From positions 61,980 to 125,979 of the forward strand of contig JADMLC010000005.1 of NCBI GenBank assembly GCA_019278155.1: a stretch of 64,000 nucleotides of DNA, in the 5' to 3' direction. Source of the stretch: Candidatus Kinetoplastidibacterium crithidiae. Lineage in GTDB: Bacteria; Pseudomonadota; Gammaproteobacteria; Burkholderiales; Burkholderiaceae_B. Below are positions 52,369 through 62,282 of this stretch, piece after piece (position 1 is the first letter of the stretch; the number at the start of each line of letters is the position of its first letter). Below the pieces are notes generated by a model. The model was given only the letters and a program-made list of their open reading frames with translations, searched no databases and was not told where the DNA came from. A program made the position numbers and the translations under genes.

Positions 52369-52914
52369 TTAGTTTTTGCTAAATACTTTAATCTCTGCTC
52401 TTCTATTTTTTGCTCTTCCTTCTTCATTATTGTTGTCGGCTATAGGGTCACTTGAACCATTAGCTTTTATAGATATAAAATCAGATTTAATTCCGTTATG
52501 AATTAGATAGTTTTTAACTGATTCTGCACGATTTTCGGAGAGTTTCTTATTATAATTGGCATTTCCTTTAGCATCTGTAAAACCAGAAATAATAATTTTA
52601 TCTATATCAATATTTTTTAAATCTTTTATCATTTCATCAAGATGGCTAATGTTTTCCGATTTTAAAATATAACTATCGAAATCAAAAAAAGTATTTTTAT
52701 TTAAACTAATTTTTTTTACTACATTAGTATTAGTAGGTTTATTTTTTACATCATTACTGTTAATACTATTCTTCCAATGCAGTTCATTAGTTCCATTTTT
52801 AAGTGGATTGCCAAATGAGTCTGTCCAACAATTTTTTTCATTAGTAACAGCACCGCTAGAAGTGGCAATTGTAGTACAAGCAATGATTAAAGCCATTTTA
52901 AGTGATTTATTCAT
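52369..52914 (-). CDS. ompA: small OmpA-family protein, peptidoglycan-binding
   Basis: Envelope protein of 181 residues with a signal peptide to about residue 22 (ATSSGA). A short linker including SFGNPLKNGTNELHW leads to an OmpA-like domain (about 70-178) with FFDFDSYILK, SGFTDAKGNANYNKKLSENRAES and GRAKNRRAEI, the murein-binding core. There is no N-terminal eight-strand barrel, as in the small Bordetella OmpA. Shine-Dalgarno AGGAG precedes the ATG. It diverges from gyrA. Confidence 0.9.
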   Translation of the reverse strand: MNKSLKMALIIACTTIATSSGAVTNEKNCWTDSFGNPLKNGTNELHWKNSINSNDVKNKPTNTNVVKKISLNKNTFFDFDSYILKSENISHLDEMIKDLKNIDIDKIIISGFTDAKGNANYNKKLSENRAESVKNYLIHNGIKSDFISIKANGSSDPIADNNNEEGRAKNRRAEIKVFSKN

Positions 52915-53256
52915 ATTTCTCCTCTTTTATAATTGAAAGGATAAGACACACGTATCATAGTCTTAATTTTACAGCATTAATTGATATTTAATCTAAATTA
53001 AATGTTAATATAATAATCTTTTAGATAATCATAAGATGATTTGATATGTTAATCTAATTATTTATAAAATAATAAGTGTAATGTTGTTTTAGATGGACAT
53101 TATCTTGAATTGTTTATTATTGAATTATAGATAATTTGCAAATAATATTTTGTTTTATATCTTAAGTTAAATGGTAGAACATATAATTCTATAATAGGAA
53201 TTGTGTTCTTTTATTGTATGAGTTAGAGATTATTTTTAAATAGTGTGATCGTAAAT
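52915..53256. other. ompA/gyrA divergent intergenic region
   Basis: About 340 AT-rich bases with no readable gene. The ompA Shine-Dalgarno lies at the left end. Both promoters should be here, but no -35/-10 pair stands out enough to be named. Confidence 0.5.
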
Positions 53257-55857
53257 ATGAATTCTTTTGCTATGGAAATGCTTCCAATATCTTTGGAAGA
53301 AGAGATGCGTCGTAGTTATTTGGACTATGCTATGAGTGTCATTGTTGGCCGTGCTTTACCTGATGTTCGCGATGGATTAAAGCCTGTTCATAGAAGAGTT
53401 CTTTTTGCAATGCACGAACTTAATAATGATTGGAATCGTGCTTACAAGAAATCAGCTCGTATTGTTGGTGATGTAATTGGTAAATATCATCCACATGGAG
53501 ATCAATCTGTATACGATACTATTGTAAGAATGGCACAAGATTTTTCTATGAGGTATGTACTTGTAGATGGTCAGGGTAATTTTGGATCTGTTGATGGCGA
53601 TAGTGCTGCCGCCATGCGTTATACAGAAATAAGATTAGCAAAAATTTCTCATGAATTATTAGCAGACATTGATAGTGAGACAGTTGATTTTGGTCTTAAT
53701 TATGATGGTAGTGAAAAAGAACCATTAGTTTTGCCTACTAAATTACCTAATTTGTTAATCAATGGTGGTTCAGGTATTGCTGTTGGCATGGCTACTAATA
53801 TTCCACCGCATAATCTTAGAGAAGTTATTTCAGGATGTTTATTTTGCCTAGATAATCCAGATTGTTCTGTAGATGAATTAATTGATTTTATTCCTGCTCC
53901 TGATTTTCCAACTGGAGGGATAATATATGGTCTATCTGGTGTTAGAGATGGATATAGAACAGGTCGTGGTAAGGTTATCATGAGGGCTAAAACTCATTTT
54001 GAAGAATATGGTAGAGATCATAAATCTGCGATTATTGTTGATGAAATTCCATATCAAGTTAATAAAAAAACTCTTCAAGAAAGAATTGCTGAATTAGTGA
54101 ATTCTAAACGCATTGAAGGTATATCTGATATAAGAGATGAATCGGATAAAGATGGAATGCGTTTAGTTATAGAACTTAAGAAGGGAGAGTCTCCTGAAAT
54201 TATTTTAAATAATTTGTATAAGAATACACAATTGCAAGATACTTTAGGTATGAATTTAGTTGCTTTAGTACATGGTCAACCCAGATTGTTAAATCTGAAG
54301 CAAATTATTAGTTATTTCATAGAACATCGTAGAGAAGTAGTTAATCGAAGGACTGTCTTTAGATTAAACAAGGCTAAGAATCGTGCACATATTTTGGAAG
54401 GATTGGCAGTTGCTTTAGCTAATATCGACGAGTTTATATTAATAATTAAAACTGCATCTAGTCCTTTAATTGCTCGTCAGAATTTGATGAGTAAGGATTG
54501 GCCATCTGATCTTGTATGGGCAATGATTAGTAAGTTTGAAAATAATGGAGTTGCTAAAGAACATTATAAACCATCTATTGTTGATGATAATTTTGGAATA
54601 GTAGAAGGTAATTTATATAGATTAAGTGAATGGCAGTCGCAAGAAATACTAAACATGCGTTTACAACGATTGACTGGTTTAGAACAAGATAGAGTGTTTG
54701 ATGAATATAGGGAAACTATGTCAATCATATCTGATTTATTAGATATATTATCTAATCATGAAAGAGTAACCGATATCATTAAGGAAGAGTTAATTTTAAT
54801 AAAAGACGAATTCTCTAGTGAGGCAAAAGACCCAAGAAAATCTTATATAGAATCCAATACGACTGAACTAGTAACAGAGGATTTAATTGTACCAAATGAT
54901 ATGGTTGTTACTTTATCCTACAATGGATATTTAAAAAGTCAGCCTTTATCTGAGTATCATGCTCAAAAGAGAGGAGGTCATGGTAAGCAAGCAACTTCTA
55001 TTAAAGATGATGACTGGATTGAACATTTGTTTATAGCAAATTCTCATGAATATCTATTATTTTTCTCTGATTTAGGAAGAGTTTATTGGATAAAAGTTTG
55101 GGAGACTCCTCAAGGTGGTAGAGGATCTAAGGGTAAACCAGTAATCAATTTATTTCCATTATCTAGTAATGAAAAAATTACAGTTATTTTGCCAGTAAAA
55201 GATTTTAGTGAAGATCTTTATGTTTTTATGGCAACAGCTAAAGGCACCGTGAAAAAAACACCATTATCTGATTTTTCTAATCCAAGAAAAAATGGAATTA
55301 TAGCTGTAAGTTTAAATGATGGAGATTATTTGATTGGAGCAGAGCTAACAAATGGGGATTATGATATTATGCTTTTTTCCGACTCAGGAAAAGCTGTAAG
55401 ATTCCATGAAAAAGATGTTCGTTCTATGGGAAGAAGCGCTCGTGGTGTGCGTGGTATGATTTTAGGAAAGAACCAACAGGTTGTATCATTGCTAGTATCT
55501 AACAATGAAGATAAGAGTGTTTTGATAGCTACAGAGAATGGCTTTGGAAAAAGAACTTCTATTAAACAGTATACTGTGCATAATAGAAGTACAAAAGGTA
55601 TGATTGCAATACAAAATAGCAAACGTAATGGTAAGGTTATCGGTGCTGTTTTAGTAAATCCGAACGATGAAATAATGTTAATTACTACTGCTGGTGTTTT
55701 AGTTAGAACTAGAATTTCTGAAATTAGGAATATGGGCAGAGTTACACAAGGTGTTACTTTGATAAATATTGCTAAAGGTAGTTATTTATCAAGAGTTAGA
55801 AAAGTTGTTGAGTCTGATGATGTCGGTTTCCTTGATCAAATAAAAGTAATAGATTAA
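53257..55857 (+). CDS. gyrA: DNA gyrase subunit A
   Basis: Breaks and rejoins DNA to introduce negative supercoils together with GyrB. Starting at ATG 53257 (MNSFAMEML) the protein is 866 residues, and the catalytic tyrosine in [12 protein letters not shown] falls at Y122, as in E. coli; a GTG four codons earlier is possible. The quinolone region reads [15 protein letters not shown], with Gln at position 83. The C-terminal wrapping domain has the GyrA box (QKRGGHGKQ). serC follows after 60 bases. Confidence 0.97.
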   Translation: MNSFAMEMLPISLEEEMRRSYLDYAMSVIVGRALPDVRDGLKPVHRRVLFAMHELNNDWNRAYKKSARIVGDVIGKYHPHGDQSVYDTIVRMAQDFSMRYVLVDGQGNFGSVDGDSAAAMRYTEIRLAKISHELLADIDSETVDFGLNYDGSEKEPLVLPTKLPNLLINGGSGIAVGMATNIPPHNLREVISGCLFCLDNPDCSVDELIDFIPAPDFPTGGIIYGLSGVRDGYRTGRGKVIMRAKTHFEEYGRDHKSAIIVDEIPYQVNKKTLQERIAELVNSKRIEGISDIRDESDKDGMRLVIELKKGESPEIILNNLYKNTQLQDTLGMNLVALVHGQPRLLNLKQIISYFIEHRREVVNRRTVFRLNKAKNRAHILEGLAVALANIDEFILIIKTASSPLIARQNLMSKDWPSDLVWAMISKFENNGVAKEHYKPSIVDDNFGIVEGNLYRLSEWQSQEILNMRLQRLTGLEQDRVFDEYRETMSIISDLLDILSNHERVTDIIKEELILIKDEFSSEAKDPRKSYIESNTTELVTEDLIVPNDMVVTLSYNGYLKSQPLSEYHAQKRGGHGKQATSIKDDDWIEHLFIANSHEYLLFFSDLGRVYWIKVWETPQGGRGSKGKPVINLFPLSSNEKITVILPVKDFSEDLYVFMATAKGTVKKTPLSDFSNPRKNGIIAVSLNDGDYLIGAELTNGDYDIMLFSDSGKAVRFHEKDVRSMGRSARGVRGMILGKNQQVVSLLVSNNEDKSVLIATENGFGKRTSIKQYTVHNRSTKGMIAIQNSKRNGKVIGAVLVNPNDEIMLITTAGVLVRTRISEIRNMGRVTQGVTLINIAKGSYLSRVRKVVESDDVGFLDQIKVID

Positions 55858-55911
55858 TTCTATATTAATTAATTTTTATGTTTTTTTGCTTATAAATAGT
55901 TAGGAGTTCAT

Positions 55912-57045
55912 GTGATAATGGATCAAATTTGGAATTTTTCATCTGGTCCTGGAGCTTTACCTAAAAGTGTATTAGAACAAATTTCTCGTGATGTAATTAG
56001 TTGGAATGATACTGGATTCTCTATACTAGAGATGAGTCATAGAAGTGATGATTTTTCTCATATTTGTTATGAAGCAGAATGTGATTTGCGTGATTTATTA
56101 AATCTAAGCCATGATTATGCAATTATTTTTACACATGCCGGTGGCCATGGTGCTAATGCTTTTATTCCTATGAACCTCATGGCTAGATGCTATAATAGAA
56201 ATGCTGACTTTATAGTTTCAGGGCATTGGTCTTACACATCTTATATCGAAGCAAAAAAATATGGTAATGTACGTATAGCAGTAGATAATAATTATATTTT
56301 AAATCACAGTGATTTAAAATATAAGCCTCGTAGATGGATGCCTCGATTAGAAGATTGGAGATTAAGTAAACAGTCTTCCTATGTTCACTTATGTAGCAAT
56401 GAAACTATTGATGGGATTGAATTTGTTGATTGGCCTATCCTGTCAGATATGTCTGTTAATTCTGTTTTAGTTGTTGATGCATCTTCTAATTTTTTGACGA
56501 GACCATTAGATATAGAAAAAACTGGATTAGTGTTCGCTTGTGCGCAAAAAAATATTGGTGTAGCAGGTCTCACTATTGTTATGATTAGAAAAGATTTACT
56601 AGAAAATTTTTTGCCATTGTGTCCATCATCTTTCAATTATACTAATATTTTTAAAGCAAATTCTTTGTATAGTACTCCACCAATATTCCCAATTTATGTG
56701 GCTTCTTTAATGTTGAAATGGTTGAAGCTAAAAGGAGGTTTGTCTATTGTGGCCGAAGAGAACAAGATGAAATCTTCAGTTTTTTATGATTACCTAGATT
56801 CTACTGATTTTTATTATAATGAAGTAGAAAGAAGTGTAAGATCAAGAGTAAATATTCCTTTTATGATGAAAGAGGATGCTTTGACTAGTGTTTTTTTATC
56901 TGAGGCTAAAAAACTAGGTCTAATTAATTTAAATGGGCATAGAACTATAGGTGGATTAAGAGCTTCTATCTATAATGCTATGCCAATGTCTGGTGTTTTA
57001 TCTTTGATTAAATATATGAGAGATTTTGAGTGTCATTATGGATGA
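55912..57045 (+). CDS. serC: phosphoserine aminotransferase
   Basis: PLP enzyme of serine (and PLP) synthesis, 377 residues. WNFSSGPGALPKSVLEQ at the start, SILEMSHRSDDF, and the PLP lysine in FACAQKNIGVAGL are diagnostic. AGGAG at 55902-55906 precedes a GTG at 55912, and the ATG at 55918 is also within range. It overlaps pheA by a few bases. The serC-pheA-hisC-tyrA-aroA order is standard for Burkholderiales. Confidence 0.95.
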   Translation: MIMDQIWNFSSGPGALPKSVLEQISRDVISWNDTGFSILEMSHRSDDFSHICYEAECDLRDLLNLSHDYAIIFTHAGGHGANAFIPMNLMARCYNRNADFIVSGHWSYTSYIEAKKYGNVRIAVDNNYILNHSDLKYKPRRWMPRLEDWRLSKQSSYVHLCSNETIDGIEFVDWPILSDMSVNSVLVVDASSNFLTRPLDIEKTGLVFACAQKNIGVAGLTIVMIRKDLLENFLPLCPSSFNYTNIFKANSLYSTPPIFPIYVASLMLKWLKLKGGLSIVAEENKMKSSVFYDYLDSTDFYYNEVERSVRSRVNIPFMMKEDALTSVFLSEAKKLGLINLNGHRTIGGLRASIYNAMPMSGVLSLIKYMRDFECHYG

Positions 57046-58129
57046 TGAAGTATTATTACAATCGAGTTTGCTGCCTTTGCGCAATTTAATAGATGATATT
57101 GATAAGCAAATTTTGGAATTATTAAACAAACGTGCTGAAGTAGTTATCAAAGTAGGTGATATTAAAAACAATACAAAGTTTAATTCAGCAGTTTTTAAAC
57201 CAGAGAGAGAAGCTCAAATTATAGATGCTTTGCAAAATAAAAATCAAGGTCCTTTTCAAAAAGATGCTATATATTATGTTTGGAAGGAGATTATGTCTGC
57301 TTGTCGTGATTTAGAACGTCGTACAAAGGTTGCCTACTTAGGGCCAGCAGGATCATTTTCTGAGCAAGCAGCGTTTGAGCATTTAGGACATTCTATGGAT
57401 AGATTGTCATGTGCTTCTTTTGATGAAGTTTTCAATTCAGTAGAAAATGGCAAAGCTGATATTGGTATTGTTCCTATTGAGAATTCTCTTGAAGGAGCTG
57501 TTAATAGGAGCTTAGATCTTTTTCTTAATACTAATGTCAAAATATTGGGTGAGCGTTCATTAATAATAGAGCATTGTTTGCTTACTAAGAATGGAACAAT
57601 GGATGGTGTTAATAAAATAATGGCGCACCCTCAAGCATTAGCTCAATGTCAAACTTGGTTAAATAAAAATTTTCCTAATATAGAAAGAGTTCCTGCCTCT
57701 AGCAATTCTGAAGCAGCTCGTCATGCTTCGTTGAATCCTAATTGTGCTGCTATAGCTGGAATGATAGCAGCAGATTCTTGGGATTTAAAGGCTGTCTATT
57801 CTAAGATACAGGATGATATTAATAATCGAACTCGTTTTGTTGCCATAGGTAATTCAGAGTCGATGCCTAGTGGAAAAGATAAAACAAGTTTGATTTTGGC
57901 TGTTCCAAATCGTTCGTGTGCTGTTTATGAAATGATAAAGCCATTTGCTACTAATCATGTTTCTATGACTCGCTTTGAATCTAGACCAGCTCGTACTGGA
58001 CAATGGGAATATTATTTTTATATAGATATTGAGGGTCATCAGAATGATGATAATGTTTTTAATGCTTTAAGGTTAATAAAGTCGCAAGTAGCATTTTTTA
58101 AGATATTAGGTTCTTATCCAGCACAGTGA
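57038..58129 (+). CDS. pheA: chorismate mutase / prephenate dehydratase
   Basis: Bifunctional enzyme of phenylalanine synthesis. ATG at 57038 gives 363 residues. The chorismate mutase domain (LRNLIDDIDKQILELLNKRAEV) is followed by the dehydratase domain (VAYLGPAGSFSEQAA, the GIVPIENSLEGAV segment and NNRTRFVAIG). A C-terminal ACT domain carries the feedback motif FESRPAR, so inhibition by phenylalanine may be preserved. Its start lies inside the end of serC. Confidence 0.96.
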   Translation: MDDEVLLQSSLLPLRNLIDDIDKQILELLNKRAEVVIKVGDIKNNTKFNSAVFKPEREAQIIDALQNKNQGPFQKDAIYYVWKEIMSACRDLERRTKVAYLGPAGSFSEQAAFEHLGHSMDRLSCASFDEVFNSVENGKADIGIVPIENSLEGAVNRSLDLFLNTNVKILGERSLIIEHCLLTKNGTMDGVNKIMAHPQALAQCQTWLNKNFPNIERVPASSNSEAARHASLNPNCAAIAGMIAADSWDLKAVYSKIQDDINNRTRFVAIGNSESMPSGKDKTSLILAVPNRSCAVYEMIKPFATNHVSMTRFESRPARTGQWEYYFYIDIEGHQNDDNVFNALRLIKSQVAFFKILGSYPAQ

Positions 58130-58136
58130 GTAAATT

Positions 58137-59258
58137 ATGGTTATTGAAAATAGGTTTTTTTTACCAGATTATATAAAAAAAATTAATCCTTATCAGGCAG
58201 GTAAACCAATAGAGGAGTTAGCAAGAGAGTTTAATATAGATCCAAAATTCATTGTAAAACTTGCTTCTAATGAGAATCCCCTTGGTGTCTCTGATAGTGT
58301 TTTAAATGTGATAACTGAGTCTTTTAAGACTATATCCAGATATCCAGATGCTAATGGTTTTGACTTAAAGCATGCTTTGTCAAAGAAATATTCGATTCCA
58401 ATAGAGAATATTGTGTTGGGGAATGGTTCAAATGATATATTGGAGTTAATTTCGTTGGCTTTTTTAGACAATAGATCTTCTGCAATATATTCTGAGTATT
58501 CATTTTCTGTTTATAAAATAGCTACCCAGGCTAGAGGTTCCAGACATATACAAATACCATCTGTTGATTATAAGCATGATTTAAATAAATTTTATAATGC
58601 AATAGATGATGATACTAGATTGATTTTTATTGCTAATCCAAATAATCCAACTGGTACGTTTATACCTAAAAATGATATTATTGACTTTCTAGATAATGTA
58701 TATAAAAAATATAATAGTAAAGTTTTAGTTGTTTTAGATGAAGCTTATACTGAATATTTAGATGAAGTTGATAGATTTGATAGCTTTTCTCTAATACAAA
58801 AATATCCAAATTTGATAGTAGTTAGAACTTTTTCAAAAGCTTATGGCCTTGCTGGATTGCGTGTCGGTTTTTCAGTTTCTCATCCTGGTATATCTGATTT
58901 TATCAATAGAGTAAGACAACCCTTTAATGTAAATTCATTAGCGCAATTAGCAGCTATTGCAGCTTTAGAAGACCAAGATTTTTTATGTAAAAGTTGTACA
59001 CTAAATAAGGAAGAAAAATATCATTTGTATAAGTCATTTGATTCTTTAAATCTAGAGTATATTCCTAGTTTTGGCAATTTTATATTGGTTAAAGTAGGTG
59101 ATGCTAGAAATATAAATTTTGAATTGTTAAAAAGAGGAATTATTGTTCGTCCAGTTGATAATTATGGTTTATCAGAATGGCTTAGAGTTAGTATTGGTAA
59201 AAAATTAGAGAATACATTGTTTTTAAATGCACTAGAGGATATTATTAACAAAGTATGA
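58137..59258 (+). CDS. hisC: HisC-family aminotransferase (histidinol-phosphate/aromatic)
   Basis: PLP aminotransferase of 373 residues. LASNENPLGVS, FIANPNNPTGT, DEAYTEY and the PLP lysine in FSKAYGLAGLRVG are present. Located between pheA and tyrA, it probably transaminates phenylpyruvate and hydroxyphenylpyruvate, and it may double as the histidinol-phosphate enzyme. Its last codons overlap the tyrA start (ATGA). Confidence 0.92.
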   Translation: MVIENRFFLPDYIKKINPYQAGKPIEELAREFNIDPKFIVKLASNENPLGVSDSVLNVITESFKTISRYPDANGFDLKHALSKKYSIPIENIVLGNGSNDILELISLAFLDNRSSAIYSEYSFSVYKIATQARGSRHIQIPSVDYKHDLNKFYNAIDDDTRLIFIANPNNPTGTFIPKNDIIDFLDNVYKKYNSKVLVVLDEAYTEYLDEVDRFDSFSLIQKYPNLIVVRTFSKAYGLAGLRVGFSVSHPGISDFINRVRQPFNVNSLAQLAAIAALEDQDFLCKSCTLNKEEKYHLYKSFDSLNLEYIPSFGNFILVKVGDARNINFELLKRGIIVRPVDNYGLSEWLRVSIGKKLENTLFLNALEDIINKV

Positions 59259-60145
59259 ATAATGATAATGTTTTATTTGAAAATTGCAATATATCATCTT
59301 TGTCTATTATTGGTGTTGGCTTAATAGGTTCCTCTTTTGCTTTGGCTCTGAAGAAAGCTGGTTATAATGGTCGTATCATTGGTGTTGATAATAATCATAA
59401 ATCTTTGATGCGAGCTAAAGAGCTAAATATTATAGATGAATATGGTAGTGTGGAGTTTGCTATTTCAAAATCTAACTTTATAATCTTAGCTACTCCAGTT
59501 GGTCATGTAAGGGATTTATTGTTAAAAATAAAACCTTATCTTTTACCAGATGCAATAATAATAGATGTTGGCAGTACAAAAACAGATGTAATTAGTGCAG
59601 CTTATGATGTATTAGATACTTGTGTAGGTCAATTTATTCCGTGCCATCCTATAGCAGGAATGGAGAAAACAGGTCCTGATGCAGCTATTGCAGAACTTTT
59701 TAAGCAACAGAATATTATTATTACCCCATTACTAGAAAATAAAAAAAGAGATCTAGATACCGTAAATAATTTTTGGTTATGTTGCGGTGCAAACGTAATA
59801 TATATGAACCCAGAAGAACATGATAGTATTTTTGCCTCTGTTAGTCATTTACCTCATTTTTTATCTTACATGTATATGTCTCAGGTAGCATCTTCTGAAA
59901 ATTGTGATAGGAGATTATTATTAGCTGGTTCTGGATTTAGAGACTTCAGCAGAATATCTGGTAGTTCTCCAGATATGTGGTGTGATATATTTTTTTCTAA
60001 TAAGAAATTTATAGAGATAGAATTAGAGAAAGTTCTTTCTTTAATTTCAACTGCTAGAAAAGCTTTAGATACAGAAGATAGAAAATTATTGTATTCAATA
60101 CTAGAAAAAGCCTCTGTTGTTCGCCGTAACTGGTTTAAGGAATAA
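59255..60145 (+). CDS. tyrA: prephenate dehydrogenase
   Basis: NAD-dependent step of tyrosine synthesis, 296 residues, monofunctional. The Rossmann motif is IIGVGLIGSSFALALK. CHPIAGMEKTGPDAA and the catalytic histidine in SVSHLPHFLSY are present, and GFRDFSRISGSSPDMW is typical. It overlaps hisC by 4 bases (ATGA) and ends 4 bases before the aroA start, implying tight coupling. Confidence 0.95.
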   Translation: MNNDNVLFENCNISSLSIIGVGLIGSSFALALKKAGYNGRIIGVDNNHKSLMRAKELNIIDEYGSVEFAISKSNFIILATPVGHVRDLLLKIKPYLLPDAIIIDVGSTKTDVISAAYDVLDTCVGQFIPCHPIAGMEKTGPDAAIAELFKQQNIIITPLLENKKRDLDTVNNFWLCCGANVIYMNPEEHDSIFASVSHLPHFLSYMYMSQVASSENCDRRLLLAGSGFRDFSRISGSSPDMWCDIFFSNKKFIEIELEKVLSLISTARKALDTEDRKLLYSILEKASVVRRNWFKE

Positions 60146-60149
60146 ATGT

Positions 60150-61484
60150 ATGGATCAAAAAAAGGCTTATTTGGATTTAGGTAGATATTGTAAGGCCGAA
60201 GGTAGTTTTATTCTGCCAGGTTCAAAAAGCATATCTAATAGGGTATTGTTATTATCGGCTTTATCTAAAGGAATCACAGAAATTAATGGTTTATTAAATT
60301 CTGATGATACCAAAGTTATGATAGATGCTCTATCTAAATTAGGCATTACCATTGTAGATAAAGATGTAAATAATATTGAATTAATAAGCAATGGTAATTT
60401 TAATAATGGGAGTTTTGATTTATTTTTAGGTAATGCTGGTACTGCATTGCGTCCGTTGCTTGCTGTGCTTTCTTTTATGGATGGATATTATAAATTGCAT
60501 GGCATTCCAAGAATGCATGAACGTCCTATTAGAGATTTAGTGAATGCATTGAGACAATTAGGTTGCAATATTGAATATTATGGTAAAGAAGGATATCCAC
60601 CTTTGATGGTTAGTCCTTTCATAAAATCTAATACAGATAGTGTTTTTATAAAAGGTTCTGTATCTAGTCAATTTTTAACTGCTTTGTTATTAGCTGCTCC
60701 CGTATTTACAAATAAAAATAAAACTAATCTTACAATTAATTTAGATGGAGATTTAATTTCAAAGCCATACATAGATATTACCTTGAATTTGATGGAAAAA
60801 TTTGGGGTTATTGTTAATAAAATATCACATGATAGTTTTTTTATAAATCGTGAGGATTTTTATAGTACTCCTGGCAAAATATCTGTTGAGGGTGATGCTT
60901 CTGCTGCTTCTTATTTTTTAGCTTTAGGAGCTATTGCTGGAGGACCTGTTATCATAAATGGTGTAGGAAACGATAGTATTCAGGGTGATATACATTTTAC
61001 AAAGTTTTTGACATCTATAGGTGCCAATATTAAATTCTCGAAAAATTCTATTGAATCCAGTGGTATTCTAGTATGTAGTGGGGAAAAACTAAAATCTTTT
61101 GATATTGATTTTAATATGATACCTGATGCTGCTATGACGGCTGCTGTATTAGCACTATATGCTGATGGAAAATGTTTTTTACGTAATATAGGTAGTTGGC
61201 GCGTGAAAGAAACAGATAGAATACATGCTATGCAAGTTGAGTTGAGTAAATTTGGTGTTAAGGTAGAATCTGGTGATGATTGGTTATCTATTGATCCAAT
61301 TGATATTGATAATTGGCCATCGCAAGTTTCTATAGATACTTGGGATGATCATAGAATGGCAATGTGTTTTTCTTTGACGGCATTTGGCAAAACCAATGTA
61401 AGAATTATGGATCCCTCTTGTGTTAATAAGACGTTTCCAGAATATTTTGATGTGTATAGCAAAATGTTAGTACAAAAAATATAA
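60150..61484 (+). CDS. aroA: EPSP synthase
   Basis: Makes 5-enolpyruvylshikimate-3-phosphate in the shikimate pathway. ATG at 60150 gives 444 residues. The substrate-binding GSKSISNRVLLLSAL, the glyphosate-site LGNAGTALRPLLA, RPIRDLV, and DGDASAASY-like EGDASAASYFLA are seen, along with the catalytic DAAMTAA. The TTG at 60117 would extend into tyrA and lacks support. It is followed by cmk within 22 bases. Confidence 0.96.
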   Translation: MDQKKAYLDLGRYCKAEGSFILPGSKSISNRVLLLSALSKGITEINGLLNSDDTKVMIDALSKLGITIVDKDVNNIELISNGNFNNGSFDLFLGNAGTALRPLLAVLSFMDGYYKLHGIPRMHERPIRDLVNALRQLGCNIEYYGKEGYPPLMVSPFIKSNTDSVFIKGSVSSQFLTALLLAAPVFTNKNKTNLTINLDGDLISKPYIDITLNLMEKFGVIVNKISHDSFFINREDFYSTPGKISVEGDASAASYFLALGAIAGGPVIINGVGNDSIQGDIHFTKFLTSIGANIKFSKNSIESSGILVCSGEKLKSFDIDFNMIPDAAMTAAVLALYADGKCFLRNIGSWRVKETDRIHAMQVELSKFGVKVESGDDWLSIDPIDIDNWPSQVSIDTWDDHRMAMCFSLTAFGKTNVRIMDPSCVNKTFPEYFDVYSKMLVQKI

Positions 61485-61505
61485 CTTAATAATATTTATA
61501 TATTT

Positions 61506-62183
61506 GTGAAGATAAAGATAAAAAATAATATCCCAGTTATTACAATTGATGGTCCTACTGCTGCTGGTAAAGGGACAATATCATCTTCTTTAGCAAGAAG
61601 ATTGGGTTGGTCAATTTTAGATTCTGGTGCCATATATAGATCTTTAGCTTTTTTCATTATTCAGAATAATATTTCATGCAATGATATTAATGCAATTTTA
61701 AGGTTATTAAAAACACTAAAATTTTCTTTTCATAGTAATGATATATACGTTAATAATTTAAATATTACTAATAAAATTAGGAATGAAGATGTTGGTAAAG
61801 TAGCTTCTATTATTTCAGAAAATAGTAATATTCGTGATTCTTTATTAAATATACAGCGCCACAGTATTCAAGAACCTGGTTTAATAGCTGATGGTAGAGA
61901 TATGGGTACAGTAGTTTTTCCTTTTGCTAGTTTAAAAATTTTTTTAACTGCAAATATTGATGTAAGAGTGGAAAGACGTTATAAACAGTTGATAACTAGT
62001 AAAGTCTCTGTTAACATTAGCAACCTTAGAAGTGCTATAATGGATAGGGATTTAAGAGATACTGAACGTGTATTATCCCCTTTAATACCTGCTTATGATG
62101 CTCATGTGATAGATTCTTCTTATCTTACAAATGATGAGACAGTAAGCATAATATTAGATTTATGGAAGAATAGGCTCTACTAA
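61506..62183 (+). CDS. cmk: cytidylate kinase
   Basis: Phosphorylates CMP and dCMP, 225 residues. The P-loop is TIDGPTAAGKGTISS, and YRSLAF, GRDMGTVVFP and RRYKQL are typical. The start is GTG at 61506. Its stop codon lies inside the left arm of a terminator hairpin. aroA-cmk-rpsA is the usual proteobacterial order. Confidence 0.95.
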   Translation: MKIKIKNNIPVITIDGPTAAGKGTISSSLARRLGWSILDSGAIYRSLAFFIIQNNISCNDINAILRLLKTLKFSFHSNDIYVNNLNITNKIRNEDVGKVASIISENSNIRDSLLNIQRHSIQEPGLIADGRDMGTVVFPFASLKIFLTANIDVRVERRYKQLITSKVSVNISNLRSAIMDRDLRDTERVLSPLIPAYDAHVIDSSYLTNDETVSIILDLWKNRLY

Positions 62184-62220
62184 TATTTTTTTATAATTAG
62201 CAAAATATTAGTAGTTTTTT
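62177..62220 (+). terminator. 13-bp hairpin with T6 after cmk
   Basis: Positions 62177-62189 and 62202-62214 are exact reverse complements with a 12-base loop, followed by TTTTTT at 62215-62220. The left arm contains the cmk stop codon. It would end the gyrA-cmk transcript and leave rpsA dependent on its own promoter or on read-through. Confidence 0.88.
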
Positions 62221-62225
62221 AACTC

Positions 62226-62241
62226 CACCAATTATTTGGTG
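62226..62241 (+). promoter_or_regulatory. small hairpin in the rpsA leader
   Basis: CACCAA at 62226-62231 pairs with TTGGTG at 62236-62241 around TTAT. It lies about 40 bases before the rpsA ATG, which has no Shine-Dalgarno. In E. coli the rpsA leader is folded and SD-less and S1 represses its own translation; a similar role here is inference. Confidence 0.4.
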
Positions 62242-62282
62242 TGTATTTTTATGGTCTTTGTACCGAATGGTTTAATACTCCT

